Made by a program: the position numbers and the translations under genes. The notes beneath the pieces were generated by a model. It was not told the origin of the DNA. It worked only from the letters and a program-made list of their open reading frames with translations, and made no database searches. A stretch of DNA of 64,000 bases from JAXGZG01 sp050952065 (lineage in GTDB: Bacteria > Bacillota > Sulfobacillia > Fermentithermobacillales > Fermentithermobacillaceae): assembly GCA_050952065.1 (NCBI GenBank), contig JBMNKF010000002.1, positions 310,001 through 374,000 of the forward strand, written 5' to 3'. This document shows positions 1 through 8,373 of the stretch, one piece after another; position 1 is the stretch's first letter, and each line of letters opens with the position of its first letter.

Positions 1-2
1 AT

Positions 3-452
3 GGGAGTATGCCCGGGGGCATAACCGAACTCAGGTTAGGTGAGAGCATACTTTTGGGCACCGAAGCAACGCAACGCCAGAGTGTGCCCGGTTGCCGACA
101 GGACGCTTTCACTTTGAAGGCAGAGGTGATAGAGGTTTTGGCCAAGCCTTCAAAGCCCATAGGGAAAATCGGACAGAATGCCTTTGGAGTCGTACCGGAG
201 TTAAAAGACCGAGGCATCCGCATGAGGGCCATCTGCGCAGTGGGACGCCAAGACCTAGATCCCGATGCTCTTGAGGCTTTGGATCCCGGCGTATCGATCC
301 TTGGGGCGTCATCGGACCACCTGATTTTGGATGTTGACGAAGCAGAAAACCCGGTCGGTGTAGGGTCAGTGCTGTCATTCCGTCCCGCCTACAGTGCCCT
401 GCTGAGGGCCTTTACATCTCCCTTTGTGGAAAAGGTGGTGGTTTCACAGTGA
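3..452 (+). CDS. Ornithine racemase-like PLP enzyme, C-terminal part (5' end outside window)
   Basis: The frame is open to the left edge, so only the C-terminal ~149 residues are present. They resemble the end of the fold-type III alanine racemase-like family that includes clostridial ornithine racemase: an LRLGESILLG segment, then IGQNAFGVVPELKDRGIR, then AVGRQDLDP and ILGASSDHLILDV. That C-terminal block with an (R/K)RAI.A.GRQD motif is typical of ornithine racemase rather than of the biosynthetic Alr. The PLP lysine would lie in the missing N-terminal barrel. The stop overlaps the GTG start of the next gene by four bases, so the two are probably translationally coupled. The family assignment is good; the exact substrate (ornithine or another amino acid) is inferred. 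Confidence 0.8.
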   Translation, partial: GSMPGGITELRLGESILLGTEATQRQSVPGCRQDAFTLKAEVIEVLAKPSKPIGKIGQNAFGVVPELKDRGIRMRAICAVGRQDLDPDALEALDPGVSILGASSDHLILDVDEAENPVGVGSVLSFRPAYSALLRAFTSPFVEKVVVSQ

Positions 453-1855
453 ATTCCCCAGTCGTAATATGCGGGCTGTCTCCCCACCCTCCAATAATCA
501 TCCCGGAAGTAGGTCGAGGCGAAGAAGCCAAAGCGATGCCTACGATAAAGGGGCTGAAGAGTCTATCCTGGGCGATAGTTGACGCTAAGCCCGAGACTCT
601 CATCGTGATCACACCTCACGGGCCCGTGTTCTCCGATGCGGTGGCCATTAGAAGCCAGGCAAGGCACAGAGGCAGCCTAGCGAGTTTTGGGGCGCCCCAG
701 GTGGCTTTCGACTACGAGAACGATGAGGACATAGTGCGCGGAGTGGTGAACCGCGCAAAAGAAGGAACGGCGCCCATTGTGGCGCTGGATGACTCCGGGT
801 TCCGGCGCTACGGGATCGAACGAGGCCTAGACCACGGCACCCAAGTGCCGCTTCATTTCCTCAAAGAGGCAGGTTATCTGGGCAGACTGGTTGTGATCAA
901 TATCGGTTTCCTAACCTACTTGGAATTGTATCGCGTTGGGATTCTCATTGAGGATGTCTGCAAAAGACTTGGGCGAAAAGTCGCAATCCTGGCGTCAGGC
1001 GATCTTTCCCACAGACTCAAGGAAGGAGCTCCTGCTGGGTACGACCCACGTGGTGCCGAGTTCGATGAAAACCTGATGGAATGCTTGCGCCACTTCGATG
1101 TACCTTCGATCTTGAATTTTCCCGGAGACCTAGTTGAAGCCGCGGGCGAATGCGGTCTGCGACCCATAGTGATGATGCTCGGGGCGTTGGATAATTACCA
1201 GGTGTCCGGAGACGTCCTCTCATACCAAGGACCCTTTGGAGTCGGGTATGGCGTTGCTCTATTTCGCATTCAAGGCCACGGGCCCTCCAGGATCGATGCG
1301 ATCATGGAAAGGCACGAAGCCAGGATCAAGCGTCTCAGGCAGCACGAATCTTTCCCTGTATCCTTGGCACGGAAAACAGTGGAGACTTATGCCCGCACTG
1401 GAAACAGGGTGCCGGTTCCCCTGGATGTGCCCGGCGAGTTTCAGGGGAGAGGCGGCGTTTTCGTTTCCATACACAAGCAAGGCATGCTGAGAGGCTGCAT
1501 CGGTACGATCGAGCCCACTACAGAAAGCCTGGTTCATGAGATCATATCCAATGCCATCAGCGCTTCCACTAGAGATCCGCGCTTTCGGCCGATTTCTGCA
1601 GATGAACTTGATGAGCTGGACTATTCGGTGGATGTCCTGGGAGCAGCTCAGGAAGTCTCTAGTTGCCAGGAATTGGACCCCAAGAAGTACGGTGTCATAT
1701 GCGAAAAGGGCAGGAGGCGAGGACTTCTTCTCCCGGACCTTCCGGGAGTCGATACAGTAGAAGAGCAGGTGGCCATAGCTCGAGAGAAGGCCGGAATCTC
1801 CAGAAGCGAAGGTGGTGTCAAGCTCTATCGCTTTGAGGTAACGCGATACAAGTGA
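449..1855 (+). CDS. AmmeMemoRadiSam A/B fusion: MEMO1-like (LigB fold) domain plus AMMECR1 domain
   Basis: A 468-residue two-domain protein. Residues 1-~275 are a MEMO/class III extradiol dioxygenase-like (LigB) domain: it opens GLSPHPPIIIPEVG and has ITPHGPVFSDA, an RGLDHGTQVPLHF segment and a late ASGDLSH motif. Residues ~295-468 are an AMMECR1 domain, with VFVSIHKQGMLRGCIGTIEP, the family hallmark LRGCIG, and then RDPRFRPI. It starts with GTG overlapping the preceding stop. In many genomes the two domains are separate genes beside a radical SAM enzyme; here they are fused and that enzyme follows ~100 bp downstream. The biochemical role of this three-part system is not established, so only the system membership is certain. 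Confidence 0.92.
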   Translation: MNSPVVICGLSPHPPIIIPEVGRGEEAKAMPTIKGLKSLSWAIVDAKPETLIVITPHGPVFSDAVAIRSQARHRGSLASFGAPQVAFDYENDEDIVRGVVNRAKEGTAPIVALDDSGFRRYGIERGLDHGTQVPLHFLKEAGYLGRLVVINIGFLTYLELYRVGILIEDVCKRLGRKVAILASGDLSHRLKEGAPAGYDPRGAEFDENLMECLRHFDVPSILNFPGDLVEAAGECGLRPIVMMLGALDNYQVSGDVLSYQGPFGVGYGVALFRIQGHGPSRIDAIMERHEARIKRLRQHESFPVSLARKTVETYARTGNRVPVPLDVPGEFQGRGGVFVSIHKQGMLRGCIGTIEPTTESLVHEIISNAISASTRDPRFRPISADELDELDYSVDVLGAAQEVSSCQELDPKKYGVICEKGRRRGLLLPDLPGVDTVEEQVAIAREKAGISRSEGGVKLYRFEVTRYK

Positions 1856-1956
1856 CGTGAACCGGAGGACCTATGAAAGTCTGTGGCTATCAAGGGGCCC
1901 TCTATGAGCCCGACTGACAATGAGCCAAGGGTCAATGAAGGGCGAGTGACACAGGA

Positions 1957-2973
1957 ATGGCCAGAGAAGCGCGTTATTGGAGCGCTTGGCAGGACGATTG
2001 GGTGAAATGCTTCCTTTGCCCCCACAACTGCTTGATTCCCCCGGGTGAAACCGGCATATGCAGGGTCAGAGAGAATGTGGACGGGCGTCTGGCGTCCAAG
2101 AACTACGGATGCCTCACATCAATAGCCCTTGATCCCGTAGAAAAGAAACCCCTCTACCACGTGGAGCCGGGGAGTCTGCTTCTCTCGGCGGGTTCTTTTG
2201 GCTGCAATTTCAGATGCGAGTTTTGTCAGAATTGGCTCATATCCCAGGAAGAACCGCGATGTACCGAACTTTCCCCTGTGGACTTGGTCCGAATCGCCAA
2301 AGAGCAAAGGAACCGGAGCGAGAAGGTCATCGGCATCGCCTATACCTACAATGAGCCAACTGTCTGGATGGAGTTTGTCCAGGATTGTGCTACTCTTATA
2401 AGAGATGCCGGCATGAGGAACGTCCTGATCACCAACGGTTACATGTCCCAGGAGGCCCAAAGGGAAGTCCTTCCCCTGGTTGACGCCCTCAATGTCGATG
2501 TTAAGGCATGGGATGAAGACTTCTACCGGAACCTGGCCCGTGGGCGCCTCGAACCTGTGCTTGAGACTATAGAGGCTGCGGTAAGAGAAGGTGTTTGGGT
2601 GGAGATCACTTACCTCGTGATTCCCGGTAAGAACGATGACAAATGGCAGGTTGAGAGCCTGGCCCAGTGGGTGCGATCATTGAGCCCCGGTATTCCGCTT
2701 CATCTGTCTCGGTACTTTCCGGCGTACCGAAGCCGCGAGCCCGCCACGCCTTTATCGACTTTGGAGACACTCAAAGCTGTGGCAGACCAATATCTGCATT
2801 TTGTGTATATAGGCAATGCGTGGAAGAAAGGATATGCTGATACTGTTTGCCCGAAGTGTAAGGAGGTGCTTATTGAGCGAGGAGGTATGGAGATCGAGGT
2901 ATCCTACCTGACAGATGGCCAGTGTCCCCGTTGTCATAGAAAACTGGAGATGCTTGGGACTGTGTGGGTTTAG
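1957..2973 (+). CDS. amrS: AmmeMemoRadiSam system radical SAM enzyme
   Basis: A 338-residue radical SAM protein with the canonical C83-x3-C87-x2-C90 cluster in CNFRCEFCQNW. The N-terminus carries a cysteine-rich segment (VKCFLCPHNCLI then GICRVREN) typical of AmrS and of pyruvate-formate-lyase-activase relatives. The C-terminus ends in a zinc-ribbon-like pair, CPKC and CPRC. The AYTYNEPTVW segment is characteristic of the family. The ATG at 1957 gives a normal family N-terminus although its ribosome binding site is weak (ACAGGA). It forms a locus with the upstream MEMO-AMMECR1 fusion. The in vivo substrate is unknown. Confidence 0.93.
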   Translation: MAREARYWSAWQDDWVKCFLCPHNCLIPPGETGICRVRENVDGRLASKNYGCLTSIALDPVEKKPLYHVEPGSLLLSAGSFGCNFRCEFCQNWLISQEEPRCTELSPVDLVRIAKEQRNRSEKVIGIAYTYNEPTVWMEFVQDCATLIRDAGMRNVLITNGYMSQEAQREVLPLVDALNVDVKAWDEDFYRNLARGRLEPVLETIEAAVREGVWVEITYLVIPGKNDDKWQVESLAQWVRSLSPGIPLHLSRYFPAYRSREPATPLSTLETLKAVADQYLHFVYIGNAWKKGYADTVCPKCKEVLIERGGMEIEVSYLTDGQCPRCHRKLEMLGTVWV

Positions 2974-3021
2974 GTACGAACGAACGTTAGTGAACACAAT
3001 GCGGGGGGAAGATAAACTAAT

Positions 3022-4344
3022 ATGACTAGGAAACGAGTCGTAATCATGGGCGCGGCAGGAAGAGATTTTCACAATTTCAACGTTGCTTACAGGGATGACC
3101 CCAACACCGAAGTCGTCTGTTTCACGGCCACCCAAATCCCGGACATAGAGGGCAGGCAATACCCACCTAAACTTGCAGGTCATCTGTACCCTGAGGGTAT
3201 TCCCATCTTTGCCGAGGAAGAACTGCCCGATATCATAAAGAGTAAGAACATAGACGAGGTCGTGTTCGCCTACAGCGATATTAGCCATGTGGACTTAATG
3301 CACAAGGCTTCCATGGTATTGGCTGCCGGCGCGGATTTCAAACTACTTGGATACTCGTCTACTGCCCTGCGTTCGTCAAAACCCGTGATCTCTGTGTGTG
3401 CCGTCAGGACAGGAGTAGGCAAGAGCCCCGCCACAAGGAGAGTTGCGGAAATCCTGAGGGCAGCAGGCAAGAAGGTCGCCGCTGTCAGGCACCCAATGCC
3501 CTATGGAAACCTTGAGGACCAGATATGGCAGCGGTTCGCCACTTACGAAGATCTGGATATCCATAAATGCACCATAGAAGAGCGAGAGGAATATGAACCG
3601 CATATTGACCGGGGAACCATTGTGTATGCAGGTGTGGACTATGGCGAGATCTTGAAGCGGGCTCAGGAGGAAGTGGACGTAGTTCTTTGGGACGGCGGCA
3701 ACAACGACATCCCCTTCTACAGATCCGATTGCAAGATTGTCTTAGTGGATCCGCTTCGTCCCGGCCACGAGGTCCGATATCACCCAGGCGAGGCCAACCT
3801 CAGGATAGCAGACATCGTCATCATAAACAAGGTAGATACCGCAAACCCTGTCGATGTCGAGGCGATTCGAGAGAATGTCCGCCAGGCGAATCCCAACGCC
3901 ATAATCATAGATGCGGCTTCGCCCATTTTCCCTGAAAGGGGCCAGGAGATAACCGGCAAGAGAGTGTTGGTCATCGAGGACGGGCCGACTCTTACTCACG
4001 GTGAGATGGCCTTGGGCGCAGGAGTGATAGCTGCCAAGAAGTGGGGGGCAGCCGAACTGGTCGATCCACGACCATACGCGGTGGGAAGCATTGCCAAGAC
4101 CTACCAGAAATACCCACACATAGGTAGACTCCTTCCGGCCATGGGTTATTCGCCCAGACAGGTGGCAGAGTTGGAGGAGACGGTGGCTAGAGTCGCTTGT
4201 GACTTGGTGATCGTTGCCACTCCGATCGATCTCAGAAGGGTTATGAGAATCGACAAACCTTCTATGCGAGTGAGATACGAACTGCAGGAGATTGGTGCAC
4301 CTACTCTCGAGGACGCCATCAGGACAGTTGGTGGAATTCTGTAA
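3022..4344 (+). CDS. Cyclic 2,3-diphosphoglycerate synthetase-like P-loop protein
   Basis: A 440-residue protein of the COG2403 type. A Rossmann-like N-terminal domain (VVIMGAAGRDFHNFN, residues ~6-20) is followed by a P-loop NTPase domain with a Walker A-type CAVRTGVGKS at ~127-136, LWDGGNNDIPF as a Walker B-like strand and VIINKVDTA resembling an NKxD base-recognition motif. The archaeal founding member makes cyclic 2,3-diphosphoglycerate, a thermoprotectant, but most bacterial relatives are annotated only as putative GTPases, so activity is inferred. It lies ~50 bp after amrS, with GGGGGAAG before the ATG, and ends at a strong terminator. Confidence 0.8.
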   Translation: MTRKRVVIMGAAGRDFHNFNVAYRDDPNTEVVCFTATQIPDIEGRQYPPKLAGHLYPEGIPIFAEEELPDIIKSKNIDEVVFAYSDISHVDLMHKASMVLAAGADFKLLGYSSTALRSSKPVISVCAVRTGVGKSPATRRVAEILRAAGKKVAAVRHPMPYGNLEDQIWQRFATYEDLDIHKCTIEEREEYEPHIDRGTIVYAGVDYGEILKRAQEEVDVVLWDGGNNDIPFYRSDCKIVLVDPLRPGHEVRYHPGEANLRIADIVIINKVDTANPVDVEAIRENVRQANPNAIIIDAASPIFPERGQEITGKRVLVIEDGPTLTHGEMALGAGVIAAKKWGAAELVDPRPYAVGSIAKTYQKYPHIGRLLPAMGYSPRQVAELEETVARVACDLVIVATPIDLRRVMRIDKPSMRVRYELQEIGAPTLEDAIRTVGGIL

Positions 4345-4366
4345 GACAATACCCCTTGACGCTACT

Positions 4367-4408
4367 GCGACCCGCCTGGTCTTGTCGGCGGGTCGCTTCT
4401 TTGTCTTT
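4367..4408 (+). terminator. Rho-independent terminator after the AmrS/cDPGS-like operon
   Basis: A perfect 10-bp stem, GCGACCCGCC (4367-4376) with GGCGGGTCGC (4387-4396), has a 10-nt loop and is followed by TTCTTTGTCTTT. It starts 22 bp after the stop of the upstream gene. Confidence 0.9.
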
Positions 4409-4514
4409 GGGGAAGCCTTTCGAATAGTGCCAACGGTCTAGCGCAAGAATACAGGTTGGGCATAGAAAAGCGCCATAGGTGGGCGCAAATGGCAGAGGGG
4501 GAAACGAACCCATC

Positions 4515-6506
4515 ATGACAACTGCCCAATCCCTATACCTTGCCGCATTTTCTGTCTACCTGGTGTTTTTCCTCTTGTTCTCCAGATTTCTGGTATGGAA
4601 GACCTACAGCGAGAAGAAGTACTGGAACTGGAGACTAGTTCTGAATCCTTCGTCCTTGGAGGACACGGCAAAGGCCTTGGAAAGACCCGTTCCGTTTGTG
4701 AGCATCATGGTTCCGGCGAGAAACGAGTCACTGGTGATCGACAACACCATAAGGCACCTTACATCGCTTAGTTACCCTGTCAACCGATTTGAAGTGGTTG
4801 TGGTGACCGATGAAAAGGAGACCCAAGCAGCCGAGAGTGACAGGGTGGAGATCTCGGCCCTTGTACACAATATTCTCATGGGGGAGCAGCCCTTTAGCCA
4901 TGTTCCCGCGCACCTGGAGACTTGTCTAAAGTCTGTGTTGCTATCGACCTTATCTGAATACGCTCTCAGGGAGTACCTCTCCAAGGGGTTTCAGAAGGAC
5001 TATCCGACCGGCACGCCCGAGCTCTGTTCGCTCCCAGCCTACGAGCGTCACAGCGTGGTCAGGGACATTGCTATCGCCTTAGTTTCGTCTCATGGAGCTC
5101 CGCCCCGAAGACATCTTCGTGCCATTATCAGAAGAAGGTGTCCTTGGCTGTCTGAGTTGGACATTGACAGAGTATATCCGGCATTTCTGGCTGTGGCGGT
5201 TCCCGTCATTGCTGCTTACGCTACTCTTTGTGACGAATCTCAAAGAAGAACCCTAGATAGGACCATTCAGCACACAGTAAAGGCTAATCACGACCTGACC
5301 CAGGATATTATCAGGAGAATGACAAGCTTTGTCGCCAAAAGAGTGTCCATATCTATTCAACGGGCGTCTCGGACAGGGGAGTTGCAGGCCAAGGTGCGGG
5401 TGGCTCTTCTCGATCTGTATCCCACAACTCAGGAAGTAGTAGACAGAGCCATGCGGGAAATGCAGGGCGAGGGAGTGCCTTCAGTGAAACACGTCACCGT
5501 GCCTTACGATTTCGACGGTTCATTGGGTGGAAAGCGAACGGGCGAAGAAGTGGCTTCAACCAAAGGTAGGGCGTTGAACTGGGGCATAGCCTATCTTGAT
5601 CCCCAGGTCGAGGTTGTTGGTTTCTACGATGCCGAGAGCCGTCCTCATAAGGATGTTTTGCTCTACGTGGGATACAGGAGGATGCTAGATCCAGAGTCTT
5701 CCCAGGTCTTGCAGGGTCCTGTGTTCCAGGTCAGGAATTTCTACAAGATGACTCCGTTTTGCCGAATAGCCGCGCTGTATCAGGCTGTTGCTCACGATTG
5801 GTACCTGCCTTGGCTTTTCCGTACACTCCCTTTTGTGGGCGGTACCAACGTTTTTATCGCCAAGTCGCTTCTTTGCCAGGTGGGAGGTTGGGACTGTGAG
5901 GTGCTTACGGAAGATCTCGAGTTTGGCACAAGGGCGTACCTAAGGAAAGGAGCCTGGCCCGAGTACTTGCCGTATCCTTCGTCGGAACAGACGCCACCCA
6001 CGTTTCGGGCATTCTTCCGCCAAAGACTTAGGTGGGGAACAGGGCATCTTCAAGTGGTCCGTAAAGTGGCCGAGTACCAAGGCATTGAACCTTCAGCCAA
6101 GTCAAGGCTACGCAGGAACCTTATCATCAAGGGTCAGGCGGAATGGATACTCTACCAGATCGCCACATTTGTACCGCCTGTAGCCATGGTGCTGCACTAC
6201 AAAGACTTGCTGGATCCCACAATTGTGCCCGTGGCGGGTCAATGGATGCTGAGCGGATTCTCCCTGCTGTACATGAGTTTCACCATATATGCTTTTGGAC
6301 GGTACCGGGGTTACATGGATGTGGGAGGGCAACCCGAGACCGTCATCGGGAAAATCCTGGTGTACGTGGCCCTTCTTCTCTTACCGCTTGCCGCGTTTGT
6401 GTTTCCCATACCCTACACCAGCGCTATGTTGCTCAAGTTTGTGGGCAAGGAACCCAAGGTATGGGTCAAGACGCCGAGGACTGAAGAGACTAGGATGGCG
6501 CTCTGA
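4515..6506 (+). CDS. Membrane-bound processive family 2 glycosyltransferase with a large inserted helical domain
   Basis: A 663-residue GT2 protein. An N-terminal membrane helix (residues ~7-28) precedes the first GT-A strand, VPFVSIMVPARNES (~59-72). The expected second strand, FEVVVVTDE (~92-100), is not followed by the usual next step. About 210 mostly helical, charged residues (101-310) intervene before GT-A features resume at VKHVTVPYDFDG. DAES (~372-375) is the candidate metal/nucleotide site, TEDLEFG (~465-471) the catalytic-base motif and QRLRWGTGH (~503-511) the Q..RW motif of processive enzymes. Three to four C-terminal membrane helices follow. The ATG at 4515 is preferred over the upstream GTG 4479 because it has GAGGGGG upstream. 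The sugar and acceptor are unknown; cell-envelope or exopolysaccharide synthesis is inferred. Confidence 0.85.
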   Translation: MTTAQSLYLAAFSVYLVFFLLFSRFLVWKTYSEKKYWNWRLVLNPSSLEDTAKALERPVPFVSIMVPARNESLVIDNTIRHLTSLSYPVNRFEVVVVTDEKETQAAESDRVEISALVHNILMGEQPFSHVPAHLETCLKSVLLSTLSEYALREYLSKGFQKDYPTGTPELCSLPAYERHSVVRDIAIALVSSHGAPPRRHLRAIIRRRCPWLSELDIDRVYPAFLAVAVPVIAAYATLCDESQRRTLDRTIQHTVKANHDLTQDIIRRMTSFVAKRVSISIQRASRTGELQAKVRVALLDLYPTTQEVVDRAMREMQGEGVPSVKHVTVPYDFDGSLGGKRTGEEVASTKGRALNWGIAYLDPQVEVVGFYDAESRPHKDVLLYVGYRRMLDPESSQVLQGPVFQVRNFYKMTPFCRIAALYQAVAHDWYLPWLFRTLPFVGGTNVFIAKSLLCQVGGWDCEVLTEDLEFGTRAYLRKGAWPEYLPYPSSEQTPPTFRAFFRQRLRWGTGHLQVVRKVAEYQGIEPSAKSRLRRNLIIKGQAEWILYQIATFVPPVAMVLHYKDLLDPTIVPVAGQWMLSGFSLLYMSFTIYAFGRYRGYMDVGGQPETVIGKILVYVALLLLPLAAFVFPIPYTSAMLLKFVGKEPKVWVKTPRTEETRMAL

Positions 6507-6618
6507 ATCCGGTGAAAGATCGGGACAGAATAGACTTGTACCATGATTTGGGATAACATCTCACTTGTGTGGTTGTAGTATACGCTCGGGAGGTGGACGG
6601 GCCCTAGGCTCGCAAAGG

Positions 6619-6891
6619 ATGAATTGGCAGGTTGTAGTCTCTACCTTTACTGTCGTGTTTCTAGCTGAATTGGGAGACAAAACCCAGCTGTCCACTATGA
6701 TGTTGGCTTCCACGAAAAAGGCGCCAGTCAGCGTGTTCTTGGGGTCCGCCGTAGCATTGGTGCTAAATAGCTTCTTAGGCGTGATGGTGGGAAACACTGT
6801 CTACAAGTTCATACCTGCGGGTGTTATCAGGGTTGCTGCTGGAGCAGGTTTCCTGGTTATCGGCGCTCTAATCTTGTTGGGGAAGGTTTAG
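6619..6891 (+). CDS. Half-length TMEM165/GDT1 (UPF0016) family membrane protein, probable cation (Mn2+) exporter
   Basis: A 90-residue protein with the family signature FLAELGDKTQLSTM near residue 15 and three predicted membrane helices. Full-length UPF0016 proteins contain two such repeats; this gene encodes one, and no second copy lies beside it, so it would have to homodimerise or pair with an unlinked half. Bacterial relatives export Mn2+. The first ATG giving a normal family N-terminus is 6619, although the better Shine-Dalgarno (GGGAGGTGG) is about 22 bases upstream, so the start is slightly uncertain. Function is inferred from the family. Confidence 0.85.
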   Translation: MNWQVVVSTFTVVFLAELGDKTQLSTMMLASTKKAPVSVFLGSAVALVLNSFLGVMVGNTVYKFIPAGVIRVAAGAGFLVIGALILLGKV

Positions 6892-6902
6892 GTGTATATA
6901 AT
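6874..6902 (+). promoter_or_regulatory. Sigma-A-type promoter for tRNA-Arg
   Basis: TTGTTG at 6874-6879 and TATAAT at 6897-6902 are separated by exactly 17 bp. The predicted start lies ~10 nt before the tRNA. The element overlaps the end of the UPF0016 gene. Confidence 0.75.
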
Positions 6903-6919
6903 GTGAAGTGTTCTACCGT

Positions 6920-6996
6920 GCGCCCGTAGCTCAAATGGACAGAGTGTTGGCCTCCGGAGCCAGAGGTTGCGCGTTCGATTCGCGCCGGGCGCACCA
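6920..6996 (+). tRNA. tRNA-Arg (anticodon CCG), CCA encoded
   Basis: A cloverleaf can be drawn. The acceptor GCGCCCG (6920-6926) pairs perfectly with CGGGCGC (6986-6992), followed by discriminator A and encoded CCA. The D arm is GCTC/GAGT, the anticodon arm TTGGC-CTCCGGA-GCCAG places CCG in the loop, and the T arm contains GTTCGATTC. It reads CGG codons. Length is 77 nt. Confidence 0.95.
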
Positions 6997-7087
6997 TCAA
7001 AGACACAACCCTCACCAAAACTACTGCCATACGTTCTTGGCGCCGATTTTGAATGTAATCTGATCTGCTCAAAATGGGGGATAAACA

Positions 7088-7729
7088 TTGAAAACCGATA
7101 TCATGATGCCCAGATCAAGAGTAGCTGTTTTCGTTGATGGTTGGAATTTCAAATACGCCACATACGATTCCTTCGGAATACACGTTGATTTCGTCCGCCT
7201 CCTAGAAGCTCTGACCCAAGACAGCATCTTGATTCGTGCCTACTACTATACCGGCGAATGGACAACAGACAGCATCGAGCAGTACATCAAGATGACTTCA
7301 TCTCCCGACCCAGTAGCTCTGCGCGATGACCTTGATGGACAAAGGAGGCGCTCACAGTCTTTCTACCGGTTCCTGAACAGAAATGGTTACATGGTTGTAA
7401 GAAAGCCTCTGAAAGTTTTTGCCGGCGGGGCTATAAAGGCCGACCTTGACTTGGAGTTGGCCATCGACATGTTGTCTCTAGTTGATAGGTGCGACAAATA
7501 CATCTTGTGTTCAGGGGACGGCGACTTCGTTCCGTTGGTCAAGTACGTTGCCCAGCGGGGCGTAAGACTTCACGTGCTGTCCACACAACATCCGGATGCT
7601 TACGCCCGCTGCAACTTCAAGGCCGCTGACGAGCTTGTGGACGCCGCCGACGAGTTCATCGAACTGTTCGACCTTCTACCCACCATATCCAGAACTGGAC
7701 AGCCTCAGAGGCAGAGCTTTTCTTCGTAG
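7088..7729 (+). CDS. NYN domain (LabA/DUF88-like) PIN-fold ribonuclease-like protein
   Basis: A 213-residue single-domain protein. It opens VAVFVDGWNFKYA (the first acidic residue of the NYN/PIN fold), contains KADLDLELAIDML and ends the core with LCSGDGDFVPLVKYV, the SGDGDF motif that supplies further metal-binding aspartates. These features fit a Mg2+-dependent nuclease of the LabA/DUF88 family acting on RNA; no substrate can be deduced. The TTG at 7088 is chosen because GGGGGAT lies seven bases upstream; in-frame ATGs occur at 7103 and 7106. Its 3' end overlaps the convergent gene by 25 bp. Confidence 0.85.
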   Translation: MKTDIMMPRSRVAVFVDGWNFKYATYDSFGIHVDFVRLLEALTQDSILIRAYYYTGEWTTDSIEQYIKMTSSPDPVALRDDLDGQRRRSQSFYRFLNRNGYMVVRKPLKVFAGGAIKADLDLELAIDMLSLVDRCDKYILCSGDGDFVPLVKYVAQRGVRLHVLSTQHPDAYARCNFKAADELVDAADEFIELFDLLPTISRTGQPQRQSFSS

Positions 7730-8037
7730 TGCCTAAATGCCGATAGTTTGTCTCTCACTATCTCGGGGAGGTGGACCGGCATGACTGGCGCCTTGGCACC
7801 TGCGATGGCGTCGAAAATGCGAAGGCTCGTTCTTGTATCCAAGTATAGGAAATCGATATAACACCCGGTTGTCTTGTCAAAACCGGACGAGTCTTTCTCC
7901 ATCAATGAGGCCCGGAGGAAGCACTTTGACTCATACGGGCCTTCTTTTTCTCCCAGTTGGTAGACCACAGTGAACTCACGACCTTCATCGGAAAAGGACC
8001 TAGTTACTTCTTTTAGGACATTGGTCTGGTCAGACAT
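7705..8037 (-). CDS. Small conserved protein, DUF6514-like
   Basis: A 110-residue acidic, soluble protein. A C-terminal PVMPVHLPEIVRDKLS segment and an early REFTVVYQLGE strand recall the DUF6514 family of small clostridial proteins of unknown function; the match is from memory of the pattern and is tentative. A strong ribosome binding site (AGGGGGG, eight bases before the ATG) supports a real gene. It converges on and overlaps the end of the NYN gene. No function can be assigned. Confidence 0.65.
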   Translation of the reverse strand: MSDQTNVLKEVTRSFSDEGREFTVVYQLGEKEGPYESKCFLRASLMEKDSSGFDKTTGCYIDFLYLDTRTSLRIFDAIAGAKAPVMPVHLPEIVRDKLSAFRHYEEKLCL

Positions 8038-8373
8038 TGATTGCCCCCCTACTTATTTGTCGAGTCGCTCATGGTTCTTGGGACCACCTGTGGATTCCCT
8101 TGTGGACACTTTAGAATCGCTCGACGGTTAATGACGTGAAAAGACTACTATTGGCAACGTACCGGGCAAGCCGACATTGGGGGTTACACATGGCATAAGA
8201 CTGGAAGCCCACCATTAAGTAGGGTCGAAATCGGTCGAGGCAAGGCGACTAACGGTCGTAAAGTGTTACTGACCCCTCTGCAACGGCACGAAAACTGATA
8301 TTATGGGTAACACTAGGTTACAGGGTGCGGGCATGGCGTCTTGTGACCGAGGTATTGTCCACGAGGAGGTAAT
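8038..8373. other. Intergenic region with no recognisable gene
   Basis: Upstream region between two divergent genes (DUF6514-like and FMN-binding). No tRNA, riboswitch or convincing terminator was seen. A TATTAT at 8299-8304 could be a -10 for the lipoprotein gene but lacks a good -35 element. Confidence 0.5.
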
